Positions 15,988 to 24,449 of a DNA stretch of 64,000 nt are shown here, piece after piece. Within the stretch, counting starts at the first letter, position 1, and the number at the start of each line of letters is the position of its first letter. Source of the DNA: Candidatus Gastranaerophilales bacterium (lineage in GTDB: Bacteria; Cyanobacteriota; Vampirovibrionia; Gastranaerophilales; Gastranaerophilaceae); the NCBI GenBank assembly GCA_944324225.1, contig CALUVL010000008.1, positions 1 through 64,000 on the forward strand, given 5' to 3'. Both the position numbers and the translations under genes were made by a program. The notes under the pieces were generated by a model that did no database searches, was not told the origin of the DNA, and saw only the letters and a list, made by a program, of their open reading frames with translations.

Positions 15988-16109
15988 TATTTTTAAGTGT
16001 GTGAAGGCTCGCTTCGGCTTGTGTTGAACAAGACGAAAGAGCCGTAACCGTTCTATGCCGCCGTTTCAAATCTTTGATTTGTCAGGCGGAATATTTTTAA
16101 GTGTGTGAA
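15988..16109 (-). repeat. Structured intergenic repeat, copy A, bounded by 18-bp direct repeats
   Basis: Identical 18-bp direct repeats (15988-16005 and 16092-16109, TATTTTTAAGTGTGTGAA on the + strand) flank an 86-nt element. In sense: CCGCC-TGA-CAAATC-AAA-GATTTG-AAA-CGGCGG nested hairpin, the constant ATAGAACGGTTACGG, then a GGCTC...GAGCC stem. The left repeat is part of the decoration gene's leader. Confidence 0.72.
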
Positions 16110-16128
16110 AATATTTTTATTAAAGTAA

Positions 16129-17238
16129 TTATTTGCTTTGTTCAATTCCCATAGCCGCAAGGATTCCGTTTAATCTTTTGTCCTCGGCTTCTTGCTGTGC
16201 CTTTGCCTTTTCTTCCTCTGTTTGTTTTTCCTGATTTTCAGGAGCGTGGGTTTCTTGTTTCGGGTTTACGTCTGTCGGATTTTCCTCTTCCATTTCGGCA
16301 ATCTGCTGTTTATTTGTTCTTGCCATTAAAATAGAAGCCTGAAATTCGTTGTCGTTGACGTCAACGCCTGTTTTGATTGCATTAATAACAGCCTTTTTGT
16401 CTATATCAATAAACTGCATCAATGAAGCAACCCTTTTTTGTTCCTCTTTTTGACCTTCCGCTTTTGCTTCGTTGTAAACGGAAGCGTTTTGAAGTTTCAA
16501 TTCTTCCAATGATTTAACCATTTCTACATCTCCTTTGCTTTCTGTCCGGTGTGGGATTTCAGACCCGCTCCCGTTTTGTACTGTCTGACCTGTCGGGTTA
16601 TTCAACCCGAATGTTTTATTTTCATTGATTAAAGCGGCAATTTTGCCTGCCTCGTCATCAATTTTTAATGTTTTTATTCTTGCTTTGGCATCTTCTATTC
16701 TCATCCGCAATGCCGCAATTTTAATTTCTGCAGGCTCGTCATCCTGTTGACTTTCTTCCCCGTTATCATCAAGGACTTTTCCCAATTTTTTAAGTTTTTC
16801 ACCCATAAACCAGGTTTCGTTGTCCATAATTTGACGGATTTCATTTTTTGCAAACAAGCCCTTTTTAACAAATTCCTGTGCATATAATTCCGCCATACCC
16901 GATAAAATATCGGCTTCTTTTTGCATTGCTCTGTAGTCGCCAATAGCAAAACTCCACGGATTATGCAAAACAACTATTGAATTAGGTTCAAACTCAACAT
17001 CGCCGTCGCCTGCGAGCATTATATAAGCCGCCATTGACGAGCAGTCCCCAACAACGTGCATGCGGCGTTTGCCTCTGTCATATTTTTTTATGGCGTTAAA
17101 AATTCGTATTCCGTGAAACACAGAACCGCCCGGGGAATTGATTTCAAACTCGACATCACCGGATACCCTCGAAAGTCTTTCGGCAAAATCATCCCCGTCA
17201 ATATCAACGCCGATAACGCCTTTTATTTTAAAAGCCAT
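16129..17238 (-). CDS. ClpP-type head maturation protease with C-terminal scaffold
   Basis: 369 residues. The first ~165 residues are a ClpP/S49-like protease: NSPGGSVFHGIRIFNAI, the nucleophile serine in GDCSSMAAYIMLAG (about residue 68) and the histidine in VVLHNPW (about 93). Residues about 230-369 are helical, Gln/Glu/Lys-rich and suited to scaffolding (KSLEELKLQNASVYNEAKAEGQ). It cleaves itself and the prohead core during capsid maturation, as lambda gpC/Nu3 do. An internal start near 16520 (ATGGTTAAATCATTGG with GGAG upstream) could give a separate scaffold. Confidence 0.88.
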   Translation of the reverse strand: MAFKIKGVIGVDIDGDDFAERLSRVSGDVEFEINSPGGSVFHGIRIFNAIKKYDRGKRRMHVVGDCSSMAAYIMLAGDGDVEFEPNSIVVLHNPWSFAIGDYRAMQKEADILSGMAELYAQEFVKKGLFAKNEIRQIMDNETWFMGEKLKKLGKVLDDNGEESQQDDEPAEIKIAALRMRIEDAKARIKTLKIDDEAGKIAALINENKTFGLNNPTGQTVQNGSGSEIPHRTESKGDVEMVKSLEELKLQNASVYNEAKAEGQKEEQKRVASLMQFIDIDKKAVINAIKTGVDVNDNEFQASILMARTNKQQIAEMEEENPTDVNPKQETHAPENQEKQTEEEKAKAQQEAEDKRLNGILAAMGIEQSK

Positions 17239-17247
17239 TTTTACCTC

Positions 17248-17745
17248 CTAGCGAAAGAACTTACATCCTGTACAAACACCGTCCACAACTTTTGAACCAC
17301 AAATATGGCAGATGCCGCATAACCCTTTGTTTTTCGGTTTTTCGGCTTCCGGTTTTATTTCTTCAACCGTCTGTGGTTCTTTTTCCTGTTTTTCAGGTTC
17401 CGGGGCTTTTTCTTCCTGTTTTGGCTCCGGCTGGTTTTCAGGTTCTGTTTGAACAGGATCTAAATCGGTTTGATTTTCCTGTTCTGTACTCTGTTCCTCT
17501 ATTTCGCCGTTTTCGGTATTTTCTTCTTTTTCAGGTTCTACAGCCGGTTCGGTTTCTTTTTGTTCGTCTGCAACCGGTGTTTGTTCTGTTTTTGGTGTTT
17601 GTGCTTCTTTGATTTTTTGTTTCAAGGTTTCTACTTTCCAACCGTTAAATGTGCCTTTTAAGCCTGCAGCGTAGGCTTGCTGTAAAATTTCTTTTTGTTC
17701 CTCTTCCGGTAAATCCGAAACTTTTAAAATTTTTTCTTCTGACAT
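17248..17745 (-). CDS. Acidic E/P/Q-rich protein with HeH-like N-terminus and C-terminal zinc ribbon
   Basis: 165 residues in three parts: an N-terminal helix-extended loop-helix segment (residues ~10-45, AYAAGLKGTFNGWKVETLKQKI) like those in phage structural proteins; a disordered Glu/Pro/Gln-rich centre (~50-140); and a C-terminal ribbon with CGICHICGSKVVDGVCTGCK, two CxxC pairs. It lies between portal and protease genes, so a packaging, scaffold or portal-associated role is possible. The function is unknown. Confidence 0.6.
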   Translation of the reverse strand: MSEEKILKVSDLPEEEQKEILQQAYAAGLKGTFNGWKVETLKQKIKEAQTPKTEQTPVADEQKETEPAVEPEKEENTENGEIEEQSTEQENQTDLDPVQTEPENQPEPKQEEKAPEPEKQEKEPQTVEEIKPEAEKPKNKGLCGICHICGSKVVDGVCTGCKFFR

Positions 17746-17764
17746 TTTAATACTCCTCTTTTTG

Positions 17765-19381
17765 TTACCTTTTTTGTGTGATTATATCCGTTTCCGTATC
17801 CTCATCATTCGCCCCGCCGTTATCCGGAGCAAACAGGGTTTCAAAGTTTAGCCCTGCTTTTTTAATCTTTTCTTCCTCAATTTTCCGGCGTTCGATTATC
17901 GAGTCAAAATCAGACATTATGCCTAAATCTTCAAGAGCCTGTTCAAAAGTCGTCAATCCGCCTTTTAATTTTGAAAGTACTGCGTTGACTTCTTTAACCT
18001 CGTCGATATGCGGAATTTTTACCCCCACAAACCTTGCCTTAGTATAGGCATTATCTAAATAACCGTCATCGTTTTTCAATTCAAGATATCTGGGAGCCTG
18101 AATATTACCTTTTAAACATTCCAGTTCGAAAAACTGCTCATATATCGGCTGATAAAAATAGTCGATTACTGAAAACTGACGGTTGTCTATAAGAATGACT
18201 TCAAACATTTTAAGAGCCGCCCTCGATGCTGAAAAATTATTTGAAAATTGCATAATAGCAACTTCAAACGGAATCCCGGCAGAGGCTGTATTATACTTCA
18301 TTGAACCGTCGAGAAAATTTGTATAATTGACGTTCGGTCTTTTCGTGTCAAAGGAATTTAATTTTTGACCTTTAGGCATGTGAATAAATAATCCCGAAGC
18401 GATTTGTTTTAATGATTTTTTAAACCGTTCAATGCCTGCCGAATCAACTCCGCCTCCGTCTGCTGTTGTTCCTATTCCCTGATTTTCAAGAAAACGGGCA
18501 ACACTCGGGATTGATTTTATCGGATTTACGCCCGTTGAGTCTTTGTCCTGCTCAACCCAGGCAGCAAATTTAGCGTTTGTTTCTGCCGCCATAACTTCGG
18601 AATTTGAATACATTCCGATTTTATGTAATTTTTGCATTATCACGCCGAGTATTGAATAAGAACGGGTTGAATTAAGTCTTTTTATACCGCAGGGGATAAG
18701 CCACGCCGTTAAACGCCCTTTTGAATCCCTTGCTTTAATGTATTGTTCTTTTCCGTCTTTATCCTGAACATAATACCCGATTGGCTTTTCGTTTTTGTCG
18801 ATTTCAACGCCGTCAATAATTTTATTATGTCTTTCTGACACAGATTTTGAAGATTGAACAGCCAGCCCGTTAATTAACTGGTATTCAAGCATATTATTGA
18901 CAACTCTTTTAACAATAAGAACATCACCCGCAATTAAACCGTTATAAAAAGCCGTTTTTGCCAGCGAATGTATATTTTGGTCTTTTGTTATCGAAATATT
19001 TTTATCGCCTTCAAGTAAACTCCAGAGTTCTTGAATATTTTTCGCAAAATCATCGGGAATATTTACGCCAAATAATCGCTTTAACAAATTCCTTGCCGGT
19101 GTCGGGTGAAGTTTTAATCCGGTTCCAACAACAAACTCTGTAAGTCTTTTGACCATTATCCTTGCAAATTCATTTATTGTAACAAGGGTATAAGCCCGGC
19201 GTGCCATATCGTAATAATCAACATCATACACATACGCTGAAAAATTAAACGCCCCCGGTTCCTGCTCGCCGTCAAATCCGCCGCCCCAGAATGTACCCGC
19301 CGGATATATAGCAGCAGAATGCCTGTCCTCTTTTCTTTTATTCCCGAATTTAAACGGGTTTAATAATAAATTTACAACCAT
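17765..19381 (-). CDS. Portal protein (lambda gpB family)
   Basis: 538 residues with the lambda-portal pattern: TLVTINEFARIMVKRLTEFVVGTGLKLHP near residue 65, YNGLIAGDVLIVKRVV, GYYVQDKDGKEQYI, VRFLENQGIG and a LEDLGIMSDFDSIIERRKIEEEKIKKAG C-terminal helix. Twelve copies form the DNA entry channel of the head. It overlaps the gpW-like gene by 1 nt and precedes the protease gene, the lambda A-W-B-C order. Confidence 0.92.
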   Translation of the reverse strand: MVVNLLLNPFKFGNKRKEDRHSAAIYPAGTFWGGGFDGEQEPGAFNFSAYVYDVDYYDMARRAYTLVTINEFARIMVKRLTEFVVGTGLKLHPTPARNLLKRLFGVNIPDDFAKNIQELWSLLEGDKNISITKDQNIHSLAKTAFYNGLIAGDVLIVKRVVNNMLEYQLINGLAVQSSKSVSERHNKIIDGVEIDKNEKPIGYYVQDKDGKEQYIKARDSKGRLTAWLIPCGIKRLNSTRSYSILGVIMQKLHKIGMYSNSEVMAAETNAKFAAWVEQDKDSTGVNPIKSIPSVARFLENQGIGTTADGGGVDSAGIERFKKSLKQIASGLFIHMPKGQKLNSFDTKRPNVNYTNFLDGSMKYNTASAGIPFEVAIMQFSNNFSASRAALKMFEVILIDNRQFSVIDYFYQPIYEQFFELECLKGNIQAPRYLELKNDDGYLDNAYTKARFVGVKIPHIDEVKEVNAVLSKLKGGLTTFEQALEDLGIMSDFDSIIERRKIEEEKIKKAGLNFETLFAPDNGGANDEDTETDIITQKR

Positions 19382-19638
19382 TATATCGCTCCCGCATCAC
19401 GAATAAACGTACAGTGTGAACCGCTTCCGTATTCGTTTTCCTCTTGTAACAACTGTTTCCAGTAATTTAATTCCGTTCTTATAGTTGCAAGCGATGCCTG
19501 CTGAACCGATGAAGAACCCTGACCCGAATTTAGTGTATATGATGTAACACCGCCCGATTTCGCCGCCCTCTGATAAGCCTCGTTTAAAGCGGTGATATTC
19601 GCTTTAATTTCTGATATCGTATAACCTGTAACCGTCAT
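19381..19638 (-). CDS. gpW-like head-tail joining protein
   Basis: 85 residues, lambda gpW size and position (between terminase and portal). The sequence YTISEIKANITALNEAYQRAAKSGGVTSYTLNSGQGSSSVQQASLA follows the gpW plan of helix-hairpin-helix with a polar beta turn. gpW plugs the portal channel and provides the gpFII docking site. Strong SD GGAGGGTAATA. It ends within the portal start region with a 1-nt overlap. Confidence 0.72.
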   Translation of the reverse strand: MTVTGYTISEIKANITALNEAYQRAAKSGGVTSYTLNSGQGSSSVQQASLATIRTELNYWKQLLQEENEYGSGSHCTFIRDAGAI

Positions 19639-19661
19639 TATTACCCTCCTTTAATCAAGAA

Positions 19662-21593
19662 CTAATTTAACCCTCGAATTGCTTTCAGGTATTCAAAAAC
19701 ATACCTTGGGTCGGGGTGGTCAAGTCCGAGAACATAAAGCGAAATGTTTCTTATAAACAAATCAGCCGCCGCCAGATTATAAACATTCAAGTCGAACGCC
19801 TCGTTTCTGCCGTGTTTTACCCATTGGATTTTTATGTTACCGCCCGGGGTTGTGATTTTTGTTCTCTGCTCTGTTGTTAATTGCCTGAAATATTCATCCG
19901 TGTATGAATTAGCAAAGGTATGCCAGCCGTCCGGATAATATGCTCCGTCCTGCGGTTCTTCCTGTGCAAAATACCGGGCGAGTATGTTCTTGTACAAATC
20001 AACATAGATTTCAACTAACGAAATATTTGTGTAATCTTTCAAATCGGCAATTTTTATCTTCTCTTTTGTGCGTTCGGTTACTCTGACACCTTTTAGCGGT
20101 AAGATTATCCCCTCGCCGAATGTTTCACAAAAATCATAAACAGCCGACTGGGTTTCCCCGTCGCCGGAGTCAACCAGTTGAGCGTTAACCGTACGCCCGT
20201 CAGTGAATATCTCGTCTTTTATTGCTCTGAACTGCTGCCAGCACGGATCATATATATCCTGCGGATTGCCGTAAAAAACACGGTGGTCAATTCCCCAGCA
20301 CCTGAACCTGTCGCCGTAGGCTTTAATCTCGCATTCTATACGGTTTCTTTGAACGTCAGCCGCACAGGTCATAAACAAGGCTTCTTTCGGCACCGTATTC
20401 GGCGGCATTCTGTCGTCTTTGAGCCTGTGGACTTGCTGATATTCAACCCCGCCCGTTCTCTCTTCAAACGGCAAGCCTAAATCAAGGTTATAAAAAACCT
20501 GTAATTTTTCAGGGTTTTTCCCCGCCTCAACAAACCTTTGAACAATTCTCCACCACGGACGGGTTAATGAATATAAAGCCGATATGTGATAAGAAACATA
20601 AAAAGGCACTTTTGAAATCGCTGTCGGTCGCCATTCGCCTTTATTTTCTATGCTTCGTTTATGATGCTCTTTAAACTCGCCGCCGCAGTGTTTACATCTG
20701 TAGCGAACAGAAGAATAATCGCCTTCTTTACATTTTTCGCTGTCAAACATCACCCCGTAAGGCTTTGTCTTGATTTTGTCTTTTGCAAGGGCTTTATCAT
20801 CTCCATATAAACCGCCGTCAGGCTGGTAGAAAACAAGTTCCTGCATTTCGCCGCAAATCGGACACGGTACAAAAAATTTACGCTGGTCGCCTTTTAGATA
20901 ACAGGCATAAATTTTTGAATTATGTTTAAGGGCAGGGGTTGAGTTGTAACAAATTTTTCTTCCCAATTCCGAATATGCATCGGTTCTGCTGACCGCTATT
21001 TGAATCGGGTCGCCCTCATCTTTTATTTTATCCGGATAGCCGTCAAGTTCATCCAGTGATAAACGCTTAATATGAGTTGAACGCAATTCTTTCGGGTTAT
21101 TTGCCGAAACAAATTTTAAAAAACCCCCTTTAAATTCCAAAAGCGACGATGTATCGCCCGTTCTTCTCGTGTTTCGGTTGTCGGTTTCAGCCGTGATTTT
21201 GTTTCTTAGCCCTGAATTATCAACCAGACCGTCAATTTTGATTTTTTTGTATTCTTCCGCCTGGTCTTTATTCGGAAAAACAAACATCATAGGACACGGG
21301 TCATAATCCATAGAATAACCGATTGAATTTTCAATAACGGAAGTGGTTAATCCTAATTGAACCCCTTTCATTATGGCGACTTCCTGCGTCGGGTCGTTTT
21401 TGGAAAATCTGTCGGCAATTTCACGGCAATAGGGGGCATTTTCAAATTCAAATAGACCGACCCTGCCTGATGCTTTACTATCTAAATACCGATTCATTTC
21501 AGCCCATTCAGACACAGTTATTAAGCTGTTATTCGGGATTAAAGCCGAAACAATACTGAAAATTTTGTCAATTTGTTTCGCTTTATCTGTCAT
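19662..21593 (-). CDS. Terminase large subunit (lambda gpA family)
   Basis: 643 residues from the ATG with GAGAGGG upstream; nineteen more codons are open but unlikely. The ATPase half holds the atypical Walker A region MKGVQLGLTTSVIENSIGY, Walker B RLSLDELDGYPD and NSTPALKHNSKI coupling segment. CPICGEMQ and CKHCGGEF form the zinc-binding pairs seen in gpA. The nuclease half has VQLVDSGDGETQSAVYDFC and GIILPLKGV. It translocates and cuts DNA during packaging, and the family suggests cos-type packaging. Confidence 0.93.
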   Translation of the reverse strand: MTDKAKQIDKIFSIVSALIPNNSLITVSEWAEMNRYLDSKASGRVGLFEFENAPYCREIADRFSKNDPTQEVAIMKGVQLGLTTSVIENSIGYSMDYDPCPMMFVFPNKDQAEEYKKIKIDGLVDNSGLRNKITAETDNRNTRRTGDTSSLLEFKGGFLKFVSANNPKELRSTHIKRLSLDELDGYPDKIKDEGDPIQIAVSRTDAYSELGRKICYNSTPALKHNSKIYACYLKGDQRKFFVPCPICGEMQELVFYQPDGGLYGDDKALAKDKIKTKPYGVMFDSEKCKEGDYSSVRYRCKHCGGEFKEHHKRSIENKGEWRPTAISKVPFYVSYHISALYSLTRPWWRIVQRFVEAGKNPEKLQVFYNLDLGLPFEERTGGVEYQQVHRLKDDRMPPNTVPKEALFMTCAADVQRNRIECEIKAYGDRFRCWGIDHRVFYGNPQDIYDPCWQQFRAIKDEIFTDGRTVNAQLVDSGDGETQSAVYDFCETFGEGIILPLKGVRVTERTKEKIKIADLKDYTNISLVEIYVDLYKNILARYFAQEEPQDGAYYPDGWHTFANSYTDEYFRQLTTEQRTKITTPGGNIKIQWVKHGRNEAFDLNVYNLAAADLFIRNISLYVLGLDHPDPRYVFEYLKAIRGLN

Positions 21594-21650
21594 TTTATCC
21601 CTCTCTGTCGGATTATTCGGGGTGTCGGCGGAGTAACGTCCGACCGACAC

Positions 21651-21688
21651 CTTACGGGCTTGCCTTACGGCATCGCCCTACCGAAAAT
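21651..21688. repeat. Short repeat shared with the DGR template flank
   Basis: A 20-nt block (ATTTTCGGTAGGGCGATGCC, minus strand) and a 12-nt block (CAAGCCCGTAAG) separated by 6 nt. Both blocks recur at 339-382 beside the DGR template, on the opposite strand, with 12 nt between. It overlaps the 3' end of the small terminase gene and provides its last codons and stop. Confidence 0.6.
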
Positions 21689-22268
21689 CCTCATAATATT
21701 TTTTTGCCGCTTCTTTGGCTGATTGAAGTCCGAGTTTTAGTGTTTGCGATATTTTTTGTGTTAAAAACTCAACAATCAATTCTTTCGGATTATCTTCCGA
21801 TTGAACGGTTTTTATAATATCGCCTGCATAAATATTGGGGATTTCCGTCAACCGTTTAATCATATCGCCGAAAATCTCTTGAATACATCTGTTTAAAACA
21901 TCGGTTTCAATAACCTCTTTTCGCTCTTTGGCAATTTTTAATTTTGTAAGTTCTGCTCTTTGCTGCTTTTCTTCAAGACGTGCGTTTAATAAATCGATTT
22001 CTAATGCCAGTTGATCGGCGGATTTTTGATTACGGTTTTTAGGTGTTGTTTCCTGAATTTCAGCCCTGTTTTTTTCTTTTTTTGGTTTTTGGCTAAGTTT
22101 TTCAAGTTTTTTTTTACGAAAATTACAATATTCGATATTGTCATCCGAATTTGTGTCGATTAAATCATCTTTATTAACCTTAATTTTCCCCTCTTTCAAC
22201 AAACGGCTGACTGCCGATAGAGAATTGAAACAATATGCATCTTGAAATTCTTTTCTCGTTAAAAGCAT
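21678..22268 (-). CDS. Terminase small subunit (Nu1-like), tentative
   Basis: 196 residues. The N-terminus (LTRKEFQDAYCFNSLSAVSRLLKEGKI) reads as a winged-helix DNA-binding domain like Nu1; the centre (about 75-140) is a highly charged coiled coil (ALEIDLLNARLEEKQQRAELTKLKIAKERKEV) and the C-terminus is helical. Small terminases recognise packaging sites and recruit gpA. Its position immediately before the large subunit supports this. Confidence 0.72.
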   Translation of the reverse strand: MLLTRKEFQDAYCFNSLSAVSRLLKEGKIKVNKDDLIDTNSDDNIEYCNFRKKKLEKLSQKPKKEKNRAEIQETTPKNRNQKSADQLALEIDLLNARLEEKQQRAELTKLKIAKERKEVIETDVLNRCIQEIFGDMIKRLTEIPNIYAGDIIKTVQSEDNPKELIVEFLTQKISQTLKLGLQSAKEAAKKYYEDFR

Positions 22269-22314
22269 TTTTAATCCCCTGGAAAATTCAACAGGGATTG
22301 TGCTGAATTATTCC

Positions 22315-23109
22315 TTATTTTTTTAAATTTTTTGACATTTCTTTGATTAACCTTTTTTCGGCTTCTTTTTCAAATATTTCACCGCTTTTTGTGCCGACTT
22401 TATCAGCGGCAGGTTTTAACATCGGGCGTTTGTGCAGTTCCTGTCTTTTGTCTTTAAAAGAATAGAGGAGTTTACCTGAATGCCCCTTTATTACTCGCCG
22501 TCCGTCTTTTTTCTTTATCGTTCCCGTATCTTTGAATTGGAAAATTCCAAATTTATGACGGGAGGTTTCGCCGTCCGGGATGAAATTTATTGTCTTATGT
22601 GTATTATGAACAACGGCAACTGCCTGCCTGAATTGTTTTGCAATATCACCCTTAACCGGGTTTTTTGCAATATCTTCAATCTTTTTAGCGTTTGTTCTTG
22701 CAATTAAATTCTGTTTAGGTACGGTCTTTTTGTAACTTCCGCCCCTTGTGAATTTAGTTGCTTTTGGTGTGTATTTACCTTTTGAAACAAGAGTTTCGCC
22801 GAACTCCTGCTTTCTTAATTGGTCGGTTTCTTTGCCGTAAAATTCAGCACGCTGCCCTGTTACGGCTTCAAGATTTTCAACGGTCTTTTCTGAAAAATTT
22901 GTTCTTTCGTACCCGATAGATTTCATTACAATATTGTTTTTTGGAGTACGAATAACCAGTTCTTCACGCACGTTCTTTTTGTATTGAACCATTGTTTGAT
23001 AGACTTCGGCATTAAGTGTCGCCCGGACGGTGTCTATAAAGGCATATTTGTGAACATTGTTCAGGTTCTTTTCGTACTGTTTTAAATCTTTATCATCAAT
23101 ATCAAACAT
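22315..23109 (-). CDS. Putative minor structural protein (lambda gpZ-like), tentative
   Basis: 264 residues, strongly basic (many Lys and Arg), with a helical N-terminus (YAFIDTVRATLNAEVYQTMVQYKKNVREEL), a serine-poor basic middle and RPMLKPAADKVGTKSGEIFEKEAEKRL at the end. The shape resembles minor tail protein Z/virion morphogenesis proteins that complete the head-tail joint, but the location between methyltransferases and terminase is unusual. Its ATG comes 1 nt after the stop of the first methyltransferase, suggesting cotranscription. Function uncertain. Confidence 0.4.
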   Translation of the reverse strand: MFDIDDKDLKQYEKNLNNVHKYAFIDTVRATLNAEVYQTMVQYKKNVREELVIRTPKNNIVMKSIGYERTNFSEKTVENLEAVTGQRAEFYGKETDQLRKQEFGETLVSKGKYTPKATKFTRGGSYKKTVPKQNLIARTNAKKIEDIAKNPVKGDIAKQFRQAVAVVHNTHKTINFIPDGETSRHKFGIFQFKDTGTIKKKDGRRVIKGHSGKLLYSFKDKRQELHKRPMLKPAADKVGTKSGEIFEKEAEKRLIKEMSKNLKK

Positions 23110-23110
23110 T

Positions 23111-23775
23111 TTAAAAAATTCCCCTAAACAATCTTGTTTGTGCCTGAATGTTATTCAGCCGCTCAACACTCATTTTGAAATAATCTTCATCTTTTTCAAC
23201 GGCGATAAAATCTAAACCGAGGTTATAACAGGCAACCGCCGTTGTGCCGGAACCACTGAAAAAATCAGCAACTAACAGCCCCCCCCCCCCGCAGGGTTCG
23301 GGGTGTAATCCCGGAGTATTGTTTCTATGAGTTTTAACGGTTTTTGGGTTGGATGAATTGCTTTTTCGGTTTCGCCTGTTTTGACAAAACCCGACCACGG
23401 GAAATTATAACATTTTGCCACCCTGTCAAACGAAGTCCACGCCAATTCCCCGTCTGCAAAATTAGGCACTGGCGTATATTTATTCCAAAAAATAAAACCA
23501 CGCCCGCCATATTTCCATAAAACAGGGAAATAATTTCCGCCGAAAATTATCTGATTTTTTGAAACCCGGAATATTTCCAAAAACAAATCATCAGAAGGAA
23601 CACCCGAATCCCAGTCTTTTTTCTTCATTTTTGATTGAGAATGCGGGTTCTGGGAATAACTTATGCCGTACGGCGGATCGGTCAATACTAAATCAATACA
23701 TTTGTCAGGTAATTGTTTCATTATATCAAAACAATCGCCTAGAGTGATTTTATTTTTCAGATTTTCTAAAATCAT
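23111..23775 (-). CDS. Phase-variable beta-class DNA methyltransferase 1 (frame OFF, 12 G)
   Basis: The N-terminal frame (23272-23775) holds motif IV DPPYG, KNQIIFGGNYF and ends NPAGGGGC-stop inside a 12-G tract (23279-23290). The C-terminal frame (from 23278 leftward) continues GLLVADFFSGSGTTAVACYNLG (motif I) to the stop at 23111. The two halves would join with 10 or 13 G, so as sequenced the enzyme is truncated before its SAM-binding motif. Motif order IV-TRD-I marks the beta class; DPPY favours N6-adenine. It overlaps methyltransferase 2 by 4 nt (ATGA). Confidence 0.85.
23279..23290 (-). repeat. Poly-G tract (12 G, coding strand) in methyltransferase 1
   Basis: A 12-base homopolymer located exactly at the glycine codons between the target-recognition region and motif I. 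The register gives frame OFF. Intact paralogue 3 has 10 G at the same place. Confidence 0.9.
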
Positions 23776-24449
23776 ACAAAACCTTTAAACAATTTTATTT
23801 GAGCCTGAACGTCCTGTAACCGTTTAACCGAGTCCTCGTAATGTTTCAGGTTCTTTTCAACGCTTATAAAAGGTATCCCCAAATTATAACAGGCAATGGC
23901 GACACTCCCCGAACCGGAAAAGAAATCGGCAACAACCCCGTTTGATGAACTGTCGTAATAATCCCTTAAAATTCTTTCAAGTAATTTAACGGGCTTTTGT
24001 GTCGGGTGAATCCTGTACTCTTTATTTTTCATATCCTCTTGTATCATCCCGTTCCAGGTGAAAGAATATTTTCTAACCGCCGTTGAGAATGAAGTCCACG
24101 CTAACTCGCAATCCGCATAATTGCCGGTATTGTTTTTATCCCAGACAAGCCAGCAGGGTGAATTTTTGCCGATATTTTGTGCTAAAAAATTTCCACCGAA
24201 AATTATTTGATTTTTTGAAACCCGGAATATTTCATCAAAATAAATCTTATCAGGTATTTTATCATCCCAGTCGCTTTTCCCGTAGTCTTTGGCAACTCCC
24301 CTGTTTGATGTTCCTATAGTTCCACGTCTTGACATCTTTTCCCCGTACGGCGGGTCGGTAAGAACCAAATCGATACATTTATCGGGCAATTGCTTCATAA
24401 CATCCAAACAATCACCGTGTGTAATTTTATTTAAAAATTTCTCAATCAT
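23772..24449 (-). CDS. Beta-class DNA methyltransferase 2 (no tract, intact)
   Basis: 225 residues: NKITHGDCLDVMKQLPDKC, motif IV LTDPPYGEKMS, KNQIIFGGNFL, HPTQKPVKLLERILRDYY and motif I VVADFFSGSGSVAIACYNLG. At the site where its neighbours carry poly-G it reads SSSNG, with no homopolymer, so it should be expressed constitutively. The C-terminus is also the most diverged of the four. Likely N6-adenine methylation of a site different from those of its neighbours, since the region around residues 45-115 differs. ATGA overlaps with the genes on both sides. Confidence 0.9.
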   Translation of the reverse strand: MIEKFLNKITHGDCLDVMKQLPDKCIDLVLTDPPYGEKMSRRGTIGTSNRGVAKDYGKSDWDDKIPDKIYFDEIFRVSKNQIIFGGNFLAQNIGKNSPCWLVWDKNNTGNYADCELAWTSFSTAVRKYSFTWNGMIQEDMKNKEYRIHPTQKPVKLLERILRDYYDSSSNGVVADFFSGSGSVAIACYNLGIPFISVEKNLKHYEDSVKRLQDVQAQIKLFKGFV

